From Streptomyces panaciradicis (GTDB lineage Bacteria; Actinomycetota; Actinomycetes; Streptomycetales; Streptomycetaceae): DNA of 64,000 bases. Position numbers and translations under genes: made by a program. The notes below the pieces were generated by a model. That model saw only the letters and a list, made by a program, of their open reading frames with translations. It did not search any database and was not told the origin of the DNA. Shown one piece after another: positions 35,351-44,141 of the stretch. Location of the stretch: NCBI RefSeq assembly GCF_023516615.1, contig NZ_JAMGBF010000093.1, positions 1 to 64,000 of the forward strand. The letters run 5' to 3'. Every line of letters begins with the position of its first letter. Position 1 is the stretch's first letter.

Positions 35351-36624
35351 TCACCCGTACCGTCAAAGCACAGTTGCTCGCCTTCGCCACCGTCACCGCT
35401 GTCGGGGTGTCGTACGTCGGCGCCGAATACACCGGCCTGATGGACAGCCTCCTGGACCGCGGCTACACCGTGCGGGCCGACTTCGCCGACTCCGGGGGCA
35501 TCTTCCCGGGCGCCGAGGTCACCTACCGCGGGGTGCCGGTGGGCCGTGTGGGCTCGCTGGGACTGACCGGCGACGACGGTGTGTCGGTCGCCCTCGACAT
35601 CAAGGACGGGGCGCCGCGCATCCCGGCGGACACCCTCGCCGTGGTGGCCAACCGCTCGGCGGTGGGTGAGCAGTACGTCGACCTGCAGCCGCGCACGGCT
35701 CACGGCCCGTACCTCCTCGACGGCAGCGCGATCCCGCGGGGCAGCACACGGGTGCCGCTGCCCACCACCGACCTCGTCCTCAGCCTGGACCGGCTGGTGA
35801 ACTCCGTCGGCAAGAACGATCTCCGGGTGACCGTCGACGAGTTGGGCAAGGCCTTCAACGGCACCGGCCCCGACCTGAGCCGACTGGTGGACTCCGGCAA
35901 CGCGCTCGTCGAGTCGGCGTCCGACTCGCTGCCCCAGACGATCTCGCTGATCGAGGACTCCCGGAAGGTCCTCAAGACCCAGGCCGACCAAGGCTCGTCG
36001 ATCAAGTCGTTCGCGCACGACCTGGCCCTGCTCACGCAGCAGTTGAAGTCGAGCGACGGGGACCTGCGCAAGCTGATCGGCAATGCCGCGCCGGCCGCGC
36101 AGGAGGTCAACTCCCTGCTGAAGTCGACCGGTCCGCAGCTTTCGGTCCTGCTGGCCAACCTGATCAGCGGCGGCCAGGTCACACTGGCCCACCTGCCCGG
36201 CGTCGAGCAGGCGCTCGTCACCTTCCCGGCGCTCGTCTCGGGCAGCTACACGGTCGTCCCGGGCGACGGCACCTTCCACTTCGGCCTTGTGGTGAACGCC
36301 GACGACCCGGCGCCGTGCACCCAGGGATACGGCACGACCCGGCGGGACCCGTCGGACACCGGCACGCGCGCGGCGAACACCGACGCGCGCTGCGCAGCTC
36401 CGCGCGGCAGCAAGACCTCGGTACGGGGCGCGCAGAACGCCCCCGGCGCACGCTCGGCTTCGGGCGGCGCGAACCAGGCGGCGTACGTCACGCCGTACGA
36501 CCCGGAGACCGGCACCGCGACCGGCCCGGACGGAAGGCCCGTCGAGATCGGCTCGACGGGCGGCCAGCAGACGGTGTTCGGAAAGGAGTCGTGGCAATGG
36601 CTGCTCGTCGGTCCTATGGCCTGA
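35347..36624 (+). CDS. mceF: Mce family protein F
   Basis: This 425-residue protein has a GTG start overlapping the mceE stop. A TM helix at about 8-26 is followed by the MCE domain at about 37-112 (GIFPGAEVTYRGVPVGRV, NRSAVGEQYVDLQP), a helical domain to about 280, and a C-terminal globular/Gly-Ser-rich part with the YDPETGTATGPDG motif usual in MceF. Its last nine codons overlap the start of the next gene. It completes the six-subunit set. Confidence 0.92.
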   Translation: MITRTVKAQLLAFATVTAVGVSYVGAEYTGLMDSLLDRGYTVRADFADSGGIFPGAEVTYRGVPVGRVGSLGLTGDDGVSVALDIKDGAPRIPADTLAVVANRSAVGEQYVDLQPRTAHGPYLLDGSAIPRGSTRVPLPTTDLVLSLDRLVNSVGKNDLRVTVDELGKAFNGTGPDLSRLVDSGNALVESASDSLPQTISLIEDSRKVLKTQADQGSSIKSFAHDLALLTQQLKSSDGDLRKLIGNAAPAAQEVNSLLKSTGPQLSVLLANLISGGQVTLAHLPGVEQALVTFPALVSGSYTVVPGDGTFHFGLVVNADDPAPCTQGYGTTRRDPSDTGTRAANTDARCAAPRGSKTSVRGAQNAPGARSASGGANQAAYVTPYDPETGTATGPDGRPVEIGSTGGQQTVFGKESWQWLLVGPMA

Positions 36625-37121
36625 CCGTGAGGGAACTCGGCGGAAACGGGAAGGCACTCACGGTCGGACTCGTCGTGGCGACCCTCCTGACCACGGCAGT
36701 TGCTCTCTGGCTGAGCCTGCGCCTGTACGACCAGCACGAGAAGGACGTGCGGCGCCAAGGCATCCTGTCTGCCGCCCGTCAGTCCGCGCTGAACTTCACC
36801 TCGCTCGACTACCGGCACTACGACCGGGACAGCGCCAACGTCCTCGATGGCGCCACCGGTGACTTCAAGAAGCAGTTCAGCGCGCAGACCCAGGACCTGA
36901 CCAAGCTCGTCGCCGAGAACCGGTCGGTCTCCGAGGGGCAGGTCCTCGACGCCGGCATCGTCCGCTCCGACGCGCACTCGGCCCGCGTCCTGGTGGTCGC
37001 CGACAGCAAGGTCACCAACACTGCCGTGCCCAAGGGAGAGGCACGCACCTATCGGCTGCAGCTCGACCTGGTCTACCGGAACGGGCGCTGGCTCACCTCC
37101 GACGTCGAGTTCGTGGGCTGA
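36597..37121 (+). CDS. Mce-associated membrane protein 1
   Basis: This protein has 174 residues from the ATG at 36597, which lies inside the end of mceF (28-bp overlap) and is preceded by AAGGAG at the right distance. One TM helix (about 20-44) is followed by an extracytoplasmic NTF2-like domain of the Mce-associated (Mas) type: LNFTSLDYRHYDRDSANVL, then FKKQFSAQTQDLTKLV, and the beta-rich end YRNGRWLTSDVEFVG. Mas proteins stabilise or accessorise Mce complexes in mycobacteria. Confidence 0.88.
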   Translation: MAARRSYGLTVRELGGNGKALTVGLVVATLLTTAVALWLSLRLYDQHEKDVRRQGILSAARQSALNFTSLDYRHYDRDSANVLDGATGDFKKQFSAQTQDLTKLVAENRSVSEGQVLDAGIVRSDAHSARVLVVADSKVTNTAVPKGEARTYRLQLDLVYRNGRWLTSDVEFVG

Positions 37122-37162
37122 CCCGCACCACCGGTCACGCACCACCAGTGAGGAGTACGACG

Positions 37163-37852
37163 ATGACGAACCCGACAGCCCGCAGCCGCACGATGAACGC
37201 GGCCGCCCGTGCGGCTGCCAAGCGCACCCGGCGGGTCGAGGGCCCGAAGCAGCAGCCCGAGGAACCCCTCACCGGGCGCACCCTGACGATCGACCCGCCG
37301 GCCGCGGACGGCTGGGAGGACCCGCCGGAACCGTCACCCGAGGACCTGACGGACGAGGCGCCAGCTCGCCCGTCCCGGCGGTGGCTGCTCACCGCGGTGC
37401 TCGGCGCCCTCCTGGTCATGGGCCTGGTCGCGGTCTCGCTGCTCGGCTGGCAGTACGGGCAGGAGCGGCGGGCCGAGAGCGCCCGGGCACAGGCCCTGAC
37501 GGCCGCGCGCAAGGCGGCGCCGGTCGTGCTGTCGTACGACTACCGGCATCTGGACCGCGGCTTCGCCCGGGCACGTGATCGGCTGACCGGGCACTTCCGG
37601 GACGAGTACGGGAAGACGACGGCGAGTGTGGTCGGGCCGACGGCGAAGAAGTACCACGGGGTGGTGAAGGCGTCGGTCACTGCGGCCTCCGTCGTCTCGG
37701 CGGCACCGGACAGGTGCACCGTCCTGCTCTTCGTCAACCAGGTCACGCAGAGCACCCAGGTCTCGGGCTCGCGCCTGGACCTGAACCGGGTTCGGATGAC
37801 GATGAGCCGCACCTCGGACGGCTGGAAGGTGAGCGCCGTGGACGCGCTCTGA
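37163..37852 (+). CDS. Mce-associated membrane protein 2
   Basis: This protein has 229 residues from the ATG at 37163 with AGGAG 12 bases upstream. The first 75 residues are charged and Pro-rich (cytosolic, probably disordered). A TM helix lies at about 78-100, followed by a Mas-type NTF2-like domain with VVLSYDYRHLDRGFARAR, which parallels the LDYRHYDRD motif of the preceding gene. It is the last gene of the mce operon; a strong hairpin follows. Confidence 0.88.
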   Translation: MTNPTARSRTMNAAARAAAKRTRRVEGPKQQPEEPLTGRTLTIDPPAADGWEDPPEPSPEDLTDEAPARPSRRWLLTAVLGALLVMGLVAVSLLGWQYGQERRAESARAQALTAARKAAPVVLSYDYRHLDRGFARARDRLTGHFRDEYGKTTASVVGPTAKKYHGVVKASVTAASVVSAAPDRCTVLLFVNQVTQSTQVSGSRLDLNRVRMTMSRTSDGWKVSAVDAL

Positions 37853-37868
37853 TGAGCCTCTTCGGCCC

Positions 37869-37893
37869 GCCCCCGCGCCCTCCGCGCGGGGGC
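37869..37893 (+). terminator. hairpin terminator of the mce operon
   Basis: GCCCCCGCG pairs perfectly with CGCGGGGGC around a 7-base loop, 17 bp after the last stop codon. Confidence 0.8.
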
Positions 37894-38583
37894 ATTCATG
37901 TATGCGCTTCCCTCACCGCAGGCAGTCTTCCATCTATGGTGGCGGCCAACCCGTGTTCACCGTGGTGGTGACGCGGCTCCATGGCACCCGGCGGCCGAAG
38001 AACAGAATCCTTGCGTCGTTCACCAAGCCCGACATCCGCTGACGTGCGGCGAGCGAGGCGAAGCTGGCCTTCTTCGACGCCCCGGCCCTTGTGGCTGCGG
38101 ACAGCTGTCTGTCACGACCGTTCCACCCATGGCCCCGGCCTGGTCGGGATCTTGGTCGGGGCCGGCTGCTGGCCTGGGCGGTACGCGCAGCAGCCGGATG
38201 AGGAACGGCGCCGCACCGCACGGGAAGGCAGGCACCGCTGATGCTGAACGTAGATGCGCCCCGGAACGGACCGACTGGCGCAGGCAATTCCTGGCGCAGT
38301 ACCGGATAGCCATCACCGAACAGATGCGTCTGGTCATGGCGCCGGCAGTGCGGATCGAGCAGACCCTTCGCCGGCTGGCGAAGCTGCGCGAGGAGGATCT
38401 GGTCGGAGCTGAAGGAGTGGCGGCGACCGCGGCTGGTCTTGAATCGCACGCCACGATGTCACCCACGGCTACACACTGCGAGAAGCCGCCTGACCAGCTC
38501 AGAACCGCCGCCGGGCATGGACGAGCTCAAGGTGCAGGTCGGAAACGCTGGTGCCCCAGGGAAGCTGCAGCGGGCATAACAGT
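37894..38583. other. no recognisable gene
   Basis: This is 690 bp between the mce terminator and the MarR gene. A plus-strand stretch at about 38270-38420 reads RQFLAQYRIAITEQMRL and RLAKLREEDLVG, which looks coding, but it has no start, no family match and stop codons close by. A minus-strand stretch near 38000-38060 (GLVNDARILFFGRR) is similar in quality. These may be relics; nothing can be named. Confidence 0.35.
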
Positions 38584-39045
38584 TCAACGCTGCGGCGGCC
38601 TGTTGGGCGCCACAGCAGGCAATCCGTCGATCGTCGCCGCGAGCAGAGGCAGGAGCCGAGCGAGTTCTCCCTGGTCTCCGATGGCGTTGAGAAGCCGGGA
38701 TTGATCGGAGTGGGCGCGGTGGGCGGCGCGCTGGTGGAGGATGCGGCCGCGGCCGGTGAGGTGGAGCAGGACACGGCGACGGTCGTCGGGGTCGGGGCGA
38801 CGGTAGACCAGGTTGCCGGCGACCATGCGGTCGACGAGCTTAGTCAGAGTGGGCGCCGGCATGAGGGCGTGGTCGGCGATTTCGGACATCGGGTGGCCCT
38901 GGCCGTCGGCGATGGCCGACAGGACGCGCCACTCCTCCACCGAGCAGTTCTGCTCGGCCAGCACCGCGGCCAAGCGCCGGCCGACGCGTCGTTCGGCGTG
39001 ACTGAGGAGGTGGGCAAGGTCCGGGGAGGAGGGTTCGGACGGCAT
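38584..39045 (-). CDS. MarR-family transcriptional regulator
   Basis: This 153-residue protein has the winged-helix layout of MarR: CSVEEWRVLSAIADG (first helices), MSEIADHALMPAPTLTKLVDRMV (recognition helix region, about 53-75), then the wing RRPDPDDRRRVLLHLT, and a C-terminal dimer helix. The DxRR(R)V wing is fully conserved. It diverges from the AmiC-like gene with 108 bp between starts, so it probably controls that gene and itself; the ligand is unknown. Confidence 0.9.
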   Translation of the reverse strand: MPSEPSSPDLAHLLSHAERRVGRRLAAVLAEQNCSVEEWRVLSAIADGQGHPMSEIADHALMPAPTLTKLVDRMVAGNLVYRRPDPDDRRRVLLHLTGRGRILHQRAAHRAHSDQSRLLNAIGDQGELARLLPLLAATIDGLPAVAPNRPPQR

Positions 39046-39153
39046 TGCCGGTGTCCTTCCGGTAGGTCTAGTGTTCGTGCAGATGACGAGCCTCCGCGAG
39101 GGTGCCGGGGCCCGGACCGGGATCCGCGCCCAGTGCCCTCACGGAGGTGGTCT

Positions 39154-40236
39154 GTGCATCAGGTGCCGCCGACAGAGAACGGCGATTCGAGCACGACGCT
39201 GGTCGTGGCCCTGGTCGTGCCGCTGCAGGGACCCGCGGGGGTCTTCGGCCCGTCATGCGAGCTGGCCGCACAACTGGCCGCGGAGGAACTGAACGCCGCG
39301 GGCGGCGTGCTGGACCGGGAGGTCCGCCTGGTCACGGTGGACGGCGGGGCATCGCCGGAGCGGGTGGCGGTCGACGTCGAGGCCCTGGTGTCCCTGCGCG
39401 CAGTCGACGGGGTGGTGGGCTGGCACACCTCGGCCGTGCGCCAGGCACTGCTGCCGCGGATCGCGGGCCGCGTGCCCTACGTCTACACAGCCCAGTACGA
39501 GGGCGGCGAGCGCACACCCGGGGTCTTCCTGACGGGCGAGACCGATGCCGCGCAACTGCTGCCGGCTATGCGGCTGCTGACCGAGGCGACCGGCGCGCGA
39601 CGTTGGTGCACGGTGGGCAACGACTACGTGTGGCCGCGCGTGACCGCCCGCGCTGCACGTCGCTACGCCCGGGGGTGCGGCGGTCTGGTGCGCGACGAGG
39701 TCTTCGTGCCATTGGGGACGCACGAGTTCGGGCCGGTGCTGCGCCGGATCGAGCGGTGCGAGGCGGACGCGGTGCTGATGCTGCTGGTCGGCGACGACGC
39801 GGCACGCTTCAACCGCGCGTTCGCCGCCTACGGCCTTCACCAGCGGTGTCTGCGGCTGAGCACCCATATGGACGAGAACATCCTGTTGGCCACCGGTGCC
39901 GAGGCCACCGACGGACTGTGGGCGACGGCCGGTTTCTTCGAGACGCTCGCGACCGCCGAGAGCCTGGACTTCAGTGCCCGTTACGCGGCACGGTTCGGCG
40001 TGGAAGCCCCAGTCGTGGGCAGTCTGGGCGAGTCGTGTTTCGAGGGGGTGCGCCTGCTGGCGGCGTTGGCCGAGCGGGCGCGGTCGCTGGATGTGCGGGT
40101 GATGTGCGCAGTGGGCGACACGGTCTCCTACGAGGGCCCGCGCGGCGTACTGCGGCTGCGTGGCAACCATCTCACCCAACGGCTGTATCTGGCACGGGCC
40201 GATGTCTTCGACTTCCACATCGTCACCCAACTCTGA
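39154..40236 (+). CDS. AmiC-like ligand-binding protein without signal peptide
   Basis: This protein has 360 residues from the GTG at 39154, preceded by GGAGG at a good distance. It is a type 1 periplasmic-binding fold (Peripla_BP_6): VVALVVPLQGPAGVFGPS, EELNAAGGVLDREVRLVTVD, VDGVVGWHTSAVRQALLP, then VGNDYVWPRVTARAARRY. There is no signal peptide or lipobox before the first strand, so the protein should be cytosolic. Cytosolic members of this fold include AmiC, the amide-sensing negative regulator of Pseudomonas amidase, and related urea/amide-binding proteins. Its neighbours, a MarR regulator and an NCS1 nitrogen-compound permease, support a sensing role for a small nitrogen compound. Confidence 0.75.
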   Translation: MHQVPPTENGDSSTTLVVALVVPLQGPAGVFGPSCELAAQLAAEELNAAGGVLDREVRLVTVDGGASPERVAVDVEALVSLRAVDGVVGWHTSAVRQALLPRIAGRVPYVYTAQYEGGERTPGVFLTGETDAAQLLPAMRLLTEATGARRWCTVGNDYVWPRVTARAARRYARGCGGLVRDEVFVPLGTHEFGPVLRRIERCEADAVLMLLVGDDAARFNRAFAAYGLHQRCLRLSTHMDENILLATGAEATDGLWATAGFFETLATAESLDFSARYAARFGVEAPVVGSLGESCFEGVRLLAALAERARSLDVRVMCAVGDTVSYEGPRGVLRLRGNHLTQRLYLARADVFDFHIVTQL

Positions 40237-40251
40237 CCCCGATCCCCGCCG

Positions 40252-40280
40252 TTGACATTACCTTGCCACAGAAATACTTT
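40252..40280 (+). promoter_or_regulatory. sigma-70-type promoter for the NCS1 permease gene
   Basis: TTGACA (40252-40257), a 17-base spacer, TACTTT (40275-40280). It lies 16 bp after the AmiC-like stop and implies a transcript leader of about 250 bases. Confidence 0.55.
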
Positions 40281-40537
40281 CTACGGGAAGCATCTGGCGG
40301 AGGCGAGGCACTGGTATTCAATCAGGCCTTCGCTCGCCTCAGTCGCCCGCAGGCGGGCGCCCCGTCCTACGATATTCCAATCCTGGTGGCTCGCTGTCTA
40401 CGCGCGTCGAATAAAGGCCCGTTAAAGAGATTTCCCTTAAAGGAAGCGAAACGCTCAAGAAACAGTGCGGCGTGACTCTTCCGTGCAATCACCCGGTGTC
40501 GCCGGGGCCGCCCCCAGTGCTGGGAAGAGGGAATGTC
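40281..40537 (+). other. long, unusually AT-rich leader of the NCS1 permease gene
   Basis: The leader is lower in GC than its neighbours, contains a hairpin CGCCCGC/GCGGGCG at 40344-40359 and two copies of TTAAAG at about 40404 and 40436. No known riboswitch consensus was recognised; specifically, I could not fit it to the guanidine-I motif. It may hold transcription-factor sites or an unknown structured RNA. Confidence 0.35.
40448..40463 (+). promoter_or_regulatory. possible GlnR half-site
   Basis: GAAAC (40448-40452), six bases, GAAAC (40459-40463). The actinobacterial nitrogen regulator GlnR prefers GTnAC-n6-GAAAC units; the second half matches, the first deviates at one base. Confidence 0.25.
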
Positions 40538-42235
40538 GTGACGGAGATCGTCGACACGGAAGCACCGCCGACGAGTACAGGCGGACGGACGTACAACAAC
40601 TGGGCGCAGAACGACACGTTGGAGGACTACTCGCTGCGGTATGCGCCGAAGTCCTTCCGCCGCTGGACCCCCTACGTGGTGGCCACCACGGCACTCGGCG
40701 GCATCGCCTATCTCGCCGACTTCGCCATCGGCGGCTCGATCGCCATCTCCAACGGCTTCTCGAGCGCCATGGTCGCGATCCTGGCCGCGGCGGTGGTCAT
40801 CTTCCTGACCGGCATCCCGATCTCCTACTACTCGGCGAAGTACTCCATCGACATGGACCTGCTCACCCGGGGGGCGGGCTTCGGCTACCTCGGCTCCACG
40901 CTCACCTCGGTCATCTACGCCAGCTTCACCTTCATCTTCTTCGCGCTCGAAGGCTCGATCATGGCTCAGGCCCTGGAGTTGGGCCTGCACATCCCGCTCG
41001 CCGTCGGCTATTTGATCTGCTCGCTGATCATCCTGCCGCTGGTCATCTACGGCATGACCGCCCTGTCGAAGATGCAGGTGTGGACGCAACCGGTCTGGCT
41101 GGTGCTGATGGTCGCGCCGTTCGTGTCCATCGCCGTCCAGGAGCCGGACAGGTTCTCGCAGTTCACGCACTTCGCCGGCAACTCCCCCACCGGCTCCAGC
41201 ATCAGCATGCTCGGCGTCGGCGCGGGCGCAGGCGTGGCCCTGTCCCTGATCGCCCAGATCGGCGAGCAGGTCGACTACCTGCGCTTCATGCCCGACAAGA
41301 CACCTGAGAACAGCAAGAAGTGGTGGGGCGCCGTACTCTCCGCCGGCCCGGGCTGGGTGGTACTCGGCGCGGCCAAACAGATCGGCGGGGCCTTCCTCGC
41401 CTTCTACATCGCCGGCAGCGTCGGCCTGTCCAAGGCCAACGAGCCCATCCAGCAGTACGTCCACGGTTTCAAAACCTTCGCCGCACCCGTCGCGCTGGGC
41501 CTGGCCACGTTCTTCGTGATCCTCTCCCAGATCAAGATCAACTCGACGAACGCGTACTCCGGCTCGCTGTCCTGGTCGAACTTCTTCTCCCGCCTCACCC
41601 ACCGCCATCCCGGCCGCGTCGTCTACATCTTCCTCAACGTCGGCATCGCCCTGGCCCTGATGGAGGGCGGCGTCTTCGGCTTCCTCAACACCGTCCTCGG
41701 CTTCTACTCCAACGTCGCCATCGCCTGGATCGGCGCGGTCGTCGCCGACCTCGTCATCAACAAGCCGCTGAAGCTCAGCCCCTCGTACATCGAGTTCAAG
41801 CGCGCCCATCTGTACAACTTCAACCCGGTCGGCTTCGGATCGATGCTCATCGCCTCGGCCGTTTCCATCGCGGCCTACTTCGAGGCGTTCGGAGACTACG
41901 GCAAGGCGTACTCCCCCTTCATCGCCCTGTTCCTCGCGATGGTCCTCTCACCGCTGTTCGCGGTGCTCACGAAGGGCAAGTACTACATCGCCCGCGTAGA
42001 CGACCTGGAGGAGCCGCTGCTCGGGGCGGACGGCCTGCCCTCCGCGGCCTTGCTGACCTGCACCGTGTGCACGACCGACTTCGAGCGGCCGGACGTGGCG
42101 AACTGCCCCTTCCACGCCGGGGCGATCTGCTCACTGTGCTGCAGCCTGGAGAAGGACTGCCACGACTCCTGCAAGAGCGGCTCCGGCACGGGACCGATCG
42201 CCCTGGCCATGCCCACCGTGCGGTCCAAGGGCTGA
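40538..42235 (+). CDS. NCS1/cytosine-permease-like transporter with Cys-rich C-terminal tail
   Basis: The protein has 565 residues from the GTG at 40538 (AGAGGGAA upstream). Twelve TM helices span about 45-500, with the family pattern: RYAPKSFRRWTPYVVATTALGGIAYLADFAIGG marks residues about 28-60, SYYSAKYSIDMDLLTRGAGFGYLGS the TM3 area, and INSTNAYSGSLSWSNFF the late conserved segment. NCS1 carriers import nucleobases, allantoin and related nitrogen compounds. The final 65 residues are cytosolic and hold nine Cys: CTVCTTDFERPDVANC, PFHAGAICSLCCSLEKDC and HDSC. This could be a zinc or Fe-S binding module. The neighbouring AmiC-like sensor suggests a nitrogen substrate. Confidence 0.85.
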   Translation: MTEIVDTEAPPTSTGGRTYNNWAQNDTLEDYSLRYAPKSFRRWTPYVVATTALGGIAYLADFAIGGSIAISNGFSSAMVAILAAAVVIFLTGIPISYYSAKYSIDMDLLTRGAGFGYLGSTLTSVIYASFTFIFFALEGSIMAQALELGLHIPLAVGYLICSLIILPLVIYGMTALSKMQVWTQPVWLVLMVAPFVSIAVQEPDRFSQFTHFAGNSPTGSSISMLGVGAGAGVALSLIAQIGEQVDYLRFMPDKTPENSKKWWGAVLSAGPGWVVLGAAKQIGGAFLAFYIAGSVGLSKANEPIQQYVHGFKTFAAPVALGLATFFVILSQIKINSTNAYSGSLSWSNFFSRLTHRHPGRVVYIFLNVGIALALMEGGVFGFLNTVLGFYSNVAIAWIGAVVADLVINKPLKLSPSYIEFKRAHLYNFNPVGFGSMLIASAVSIAAYFEAFGDYGKAYSPFIALFLAMVLSPLFAVLTKGKYYIARVDDLEEPLLGADGLPSAALLTCTVCTTDFERPDVANCPFHAGAICSLCCSLEKDCHDSCKSGSGTGPIALAMPTVRSKG

Positions 42236-42266
42236 CCGCCACCGCCTTCCCGTGTGTCGCTTTTGG

Positions 42267-42298
42267 CTCCGGCTCGCGTCATTCGACGTGAGCCGGAG
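42267..42298 (+). terminator. hairpin terminator after the NCS1 permease gene
   Basis: CTCCGGCTCGCGTC pairs with GACGTGAGCCGGAG (14 bp, one G-T wobble) around a 4-base loop, 31 bp after the stop. Confidence 0.75.
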
Positions 42299-42339
42299 TC
42301 GACGCCGTTAATGGGTCAGGTGTGCTCTGGAGATCTTTG

Positions 42340-43030
42340 ATGGTAGGTGTCCGCATCGCCACGGTCATGCCGATCTCGCTGGTCTCGGTCGCCACCTACA
42401 TCGGGCGACGGCGGCCTCGGCCGGCTCTTCACCGAGGGCTTCCAGCGCGACTTCCCGACACCGGTGATCGTAGGCGTGGTCCTCACGATCCTGCTAGCGA
42501 CCCTCATCGCCGCCACGATCGGCCTCCCCCTCTGCCTGCTCATAGGCCACACCGGCAAGGGCGCCTTCATCGCGATCAACCTCGCGTCCTTCGGGCGCGC
42601 GCTGCCGACCGTCGGACTGGTCGTGCTGGTCTTCCCGGCGGGCGGCCTGTCGATACTGCCGGTGTACCTCGCGCTGGTCGCCCTCGCGGTCCCGGCGATC
42701 GTCACCATCACCTACGCCGGGATGACGGCCGTCGACCCCGACGTGAAGGATGCGGCGCGCGGCCAGGGGATACGCAACCGTCAGGTCCTTTTCCGGGTCG
42801 AGTTGGCGCTCGCGCTCCCCCTGGTCATGACCGGCCTGCGGCTCGCCCTCATCCAGGTCGTCGCCACGGCCACCATCGCCGCGTACGCCTCCTTCGGCGG
42901 TCAGGGCCGCCGCGTCTTCGACGGCCTCGCCCAGCGCCACCGCGTGCAGGTGCTGGGCGGCGCGGTACTGGTCGCCGCGGTCGCCGTACTGCCGCAGCCC
43001 GGCCAGGGCAGCGCTCGTTGCGTCCTGGCG
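42340..43030 (+). pseudogene. OpuCB/ProW-type ABC permease, truncated and frameshifted
   Basis: The sequence begins mid-gene with VRIATVMPISLVSVATYIG, changes frame near 42404, and continues GDGGLGRLFTEGFQRDF, then GRALPTVGLVVLV, TITYAGMTAVDPDVKDAARGQG and YASFGGQGRRVFDGLAQR, before losing the frame near 42990. These are two copies' worth of the permease core seen in glycine-betaine/choline carriers of the OpuCB/OpuCD type, with the expected EAA-like loop. Start and proper C-terminus are missing, so it is not functional. Confidence 0.65.
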
Positions 43031-43058
43031 CCTGCGTCGGCGACGCGTCGACCAACCG

Positions 43059-44141
43059 TCAATTCTTCGTCGCAACGTAGTAGACGTTGAGCGGGTCGCC
43101 TGGGACCGCCTCGACGTCGACGTTCCCGAAGCCGGCCTCCTGCAGCATCCGCACCGCCGTCTCCTGTCCCCACACGGTGCCCAGGCCGACTCCACCCGTG
43201 CTGAGCGAGGTCGTCATGCAGTAGAAGACGGAGAATCCGTACAGCGCAGGCCCGAAGGGGTGCTCGATGTTCTCCTCCAGCTTGCTGGACGCCGCGATGT
43301 CGCCCATGAGGAAGGTGCCGCCAGCGCGCAGGGCCCGCGCGATCGCCGCCAGTGTCTCGGCCGTCCGGGCCAGGTCGTGGATCACGTCAAAGGCGGTGAT
43401 GAAGTCGTACTCGCCGGTGATCTGCGTCGAATCGGCTTGTACGTAACGGAGGTTGTCCAGCCCGGCACGAGCCGCCTGGGCTCGCGCGCTCTCGATGCCG
43501 GCCTCCGACTGGTCCAGGCCGTGGAAGCGACTGGCCGGGAAGGCCCGGGCCAGCACCAGAGGGGCGTGTCCCTGCCCGGTGCCCACGTCGAGCATGTCGA
43601 TACCAGCGCTCAGCCGCTCATCAAGTCCGGGCACCAGCGGCACGATCGTGTCCACCAGCGCCAGGTCGTAGACCCGTACGGTCTCCTCGGCCTGCAGGGC
43701 CTGGAAGCGTGGATAGGCCGAGTACGGTACGCCGCCGCCCTCGCGGAAGCAGCGCACCACCTGCTGTTCGACCTCGCCCATGAGGCCGATGTAGGGCATT
43801 ATCCCGGCCAAGTTGTCCGGTCCCGCCGCGGTCGTGAGCGAAGCGGCATGCTCGGGTGGCAGGACGTAAGTCTGGGCCTCCGGCTCGTACTCGACGAACC
43901 CTCCGACGACCATGCCGCCCAGCCACTCGCGCACATACCGCTCGTCCAGGTCCGCCGCCTTGGCGATCTCAGCGCTGGTGGAGGGCGGAAGTGCGGACAG
44001 GGTGTCGAAGAGGCCACACTGGTGGCCGACGCTGACCAGCAGAGCGAGCGCCGCCTTGTTCACGACGTCGACGACTTCGCCCGCAAACGCCTCCTGCTTC
44101 GCGGGGTCCAGGGAAGCCTGCTGCCTGTCGATCACGGACAT
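43059..44141 (-). CDS. class I SAM methyltransferase with N-terminal winged helix (Rv2258c-like)
   Basis: This protein has 360 residues from the ATG at 44141, with GGAGCGATC directly upstream; an in-frame ATG nine codons further up is less likely. The N-terminal 40-110 region is a winged-helix dimerisation domain (GLFDTLSALPPSTSAEIAKAADL, ERYVREWLGGMVVGG). The methyltransferase core has MLDVGTGQGHAPLVLARAFP (SAM loop), FHGLDQSEAGIE, the DVIHDLARTAETLAAIARAL strand and GGTFLMGDIAAS. The layout matches actinobacterial proteins annotated as transcriptional-regulator-like methyltransferases. Substrate unknown. Confidence 0.85.
   Translation of the reverse strand: MSVIDRQQASLDPAKQEAFAGEVVDVVNKAALALLVSVGHQCGLFDTLSALPPSTSAEIAKAADLDERYVREWLGGMVVGGFVEYEPEAQTYVLPPEHAASLTTAAGPDNLAGIMPYIGLMGEVEQQVVRCFREGGGVPYSAYPRFQALQAEETVRVYDLALVDTIVPLVPGLDERLSAGIDMLDVGTGQGHAPLVLARAFPASRFHGLDQSEAGIESARAQAARAGLDNLRYVQADSTQITGEYDFITAFDVIHDLARTAETLAAIARALRAGGTFLMGDIAASSKLEENIEHPFGPALYGFSVFYCMTTSLSTGGVGLGTVWGQETAVRMLQEAGFGNVDVEAVPGDPLNVYYVATKN

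Noticed and set aside
40281..40537. Riboswitch before the NCS1 permease
   Set aside because: I tried to fit the guanidine-I consensus, which would suit such a permease, but the conserved blocks are not present. Left as an unassigned leader.
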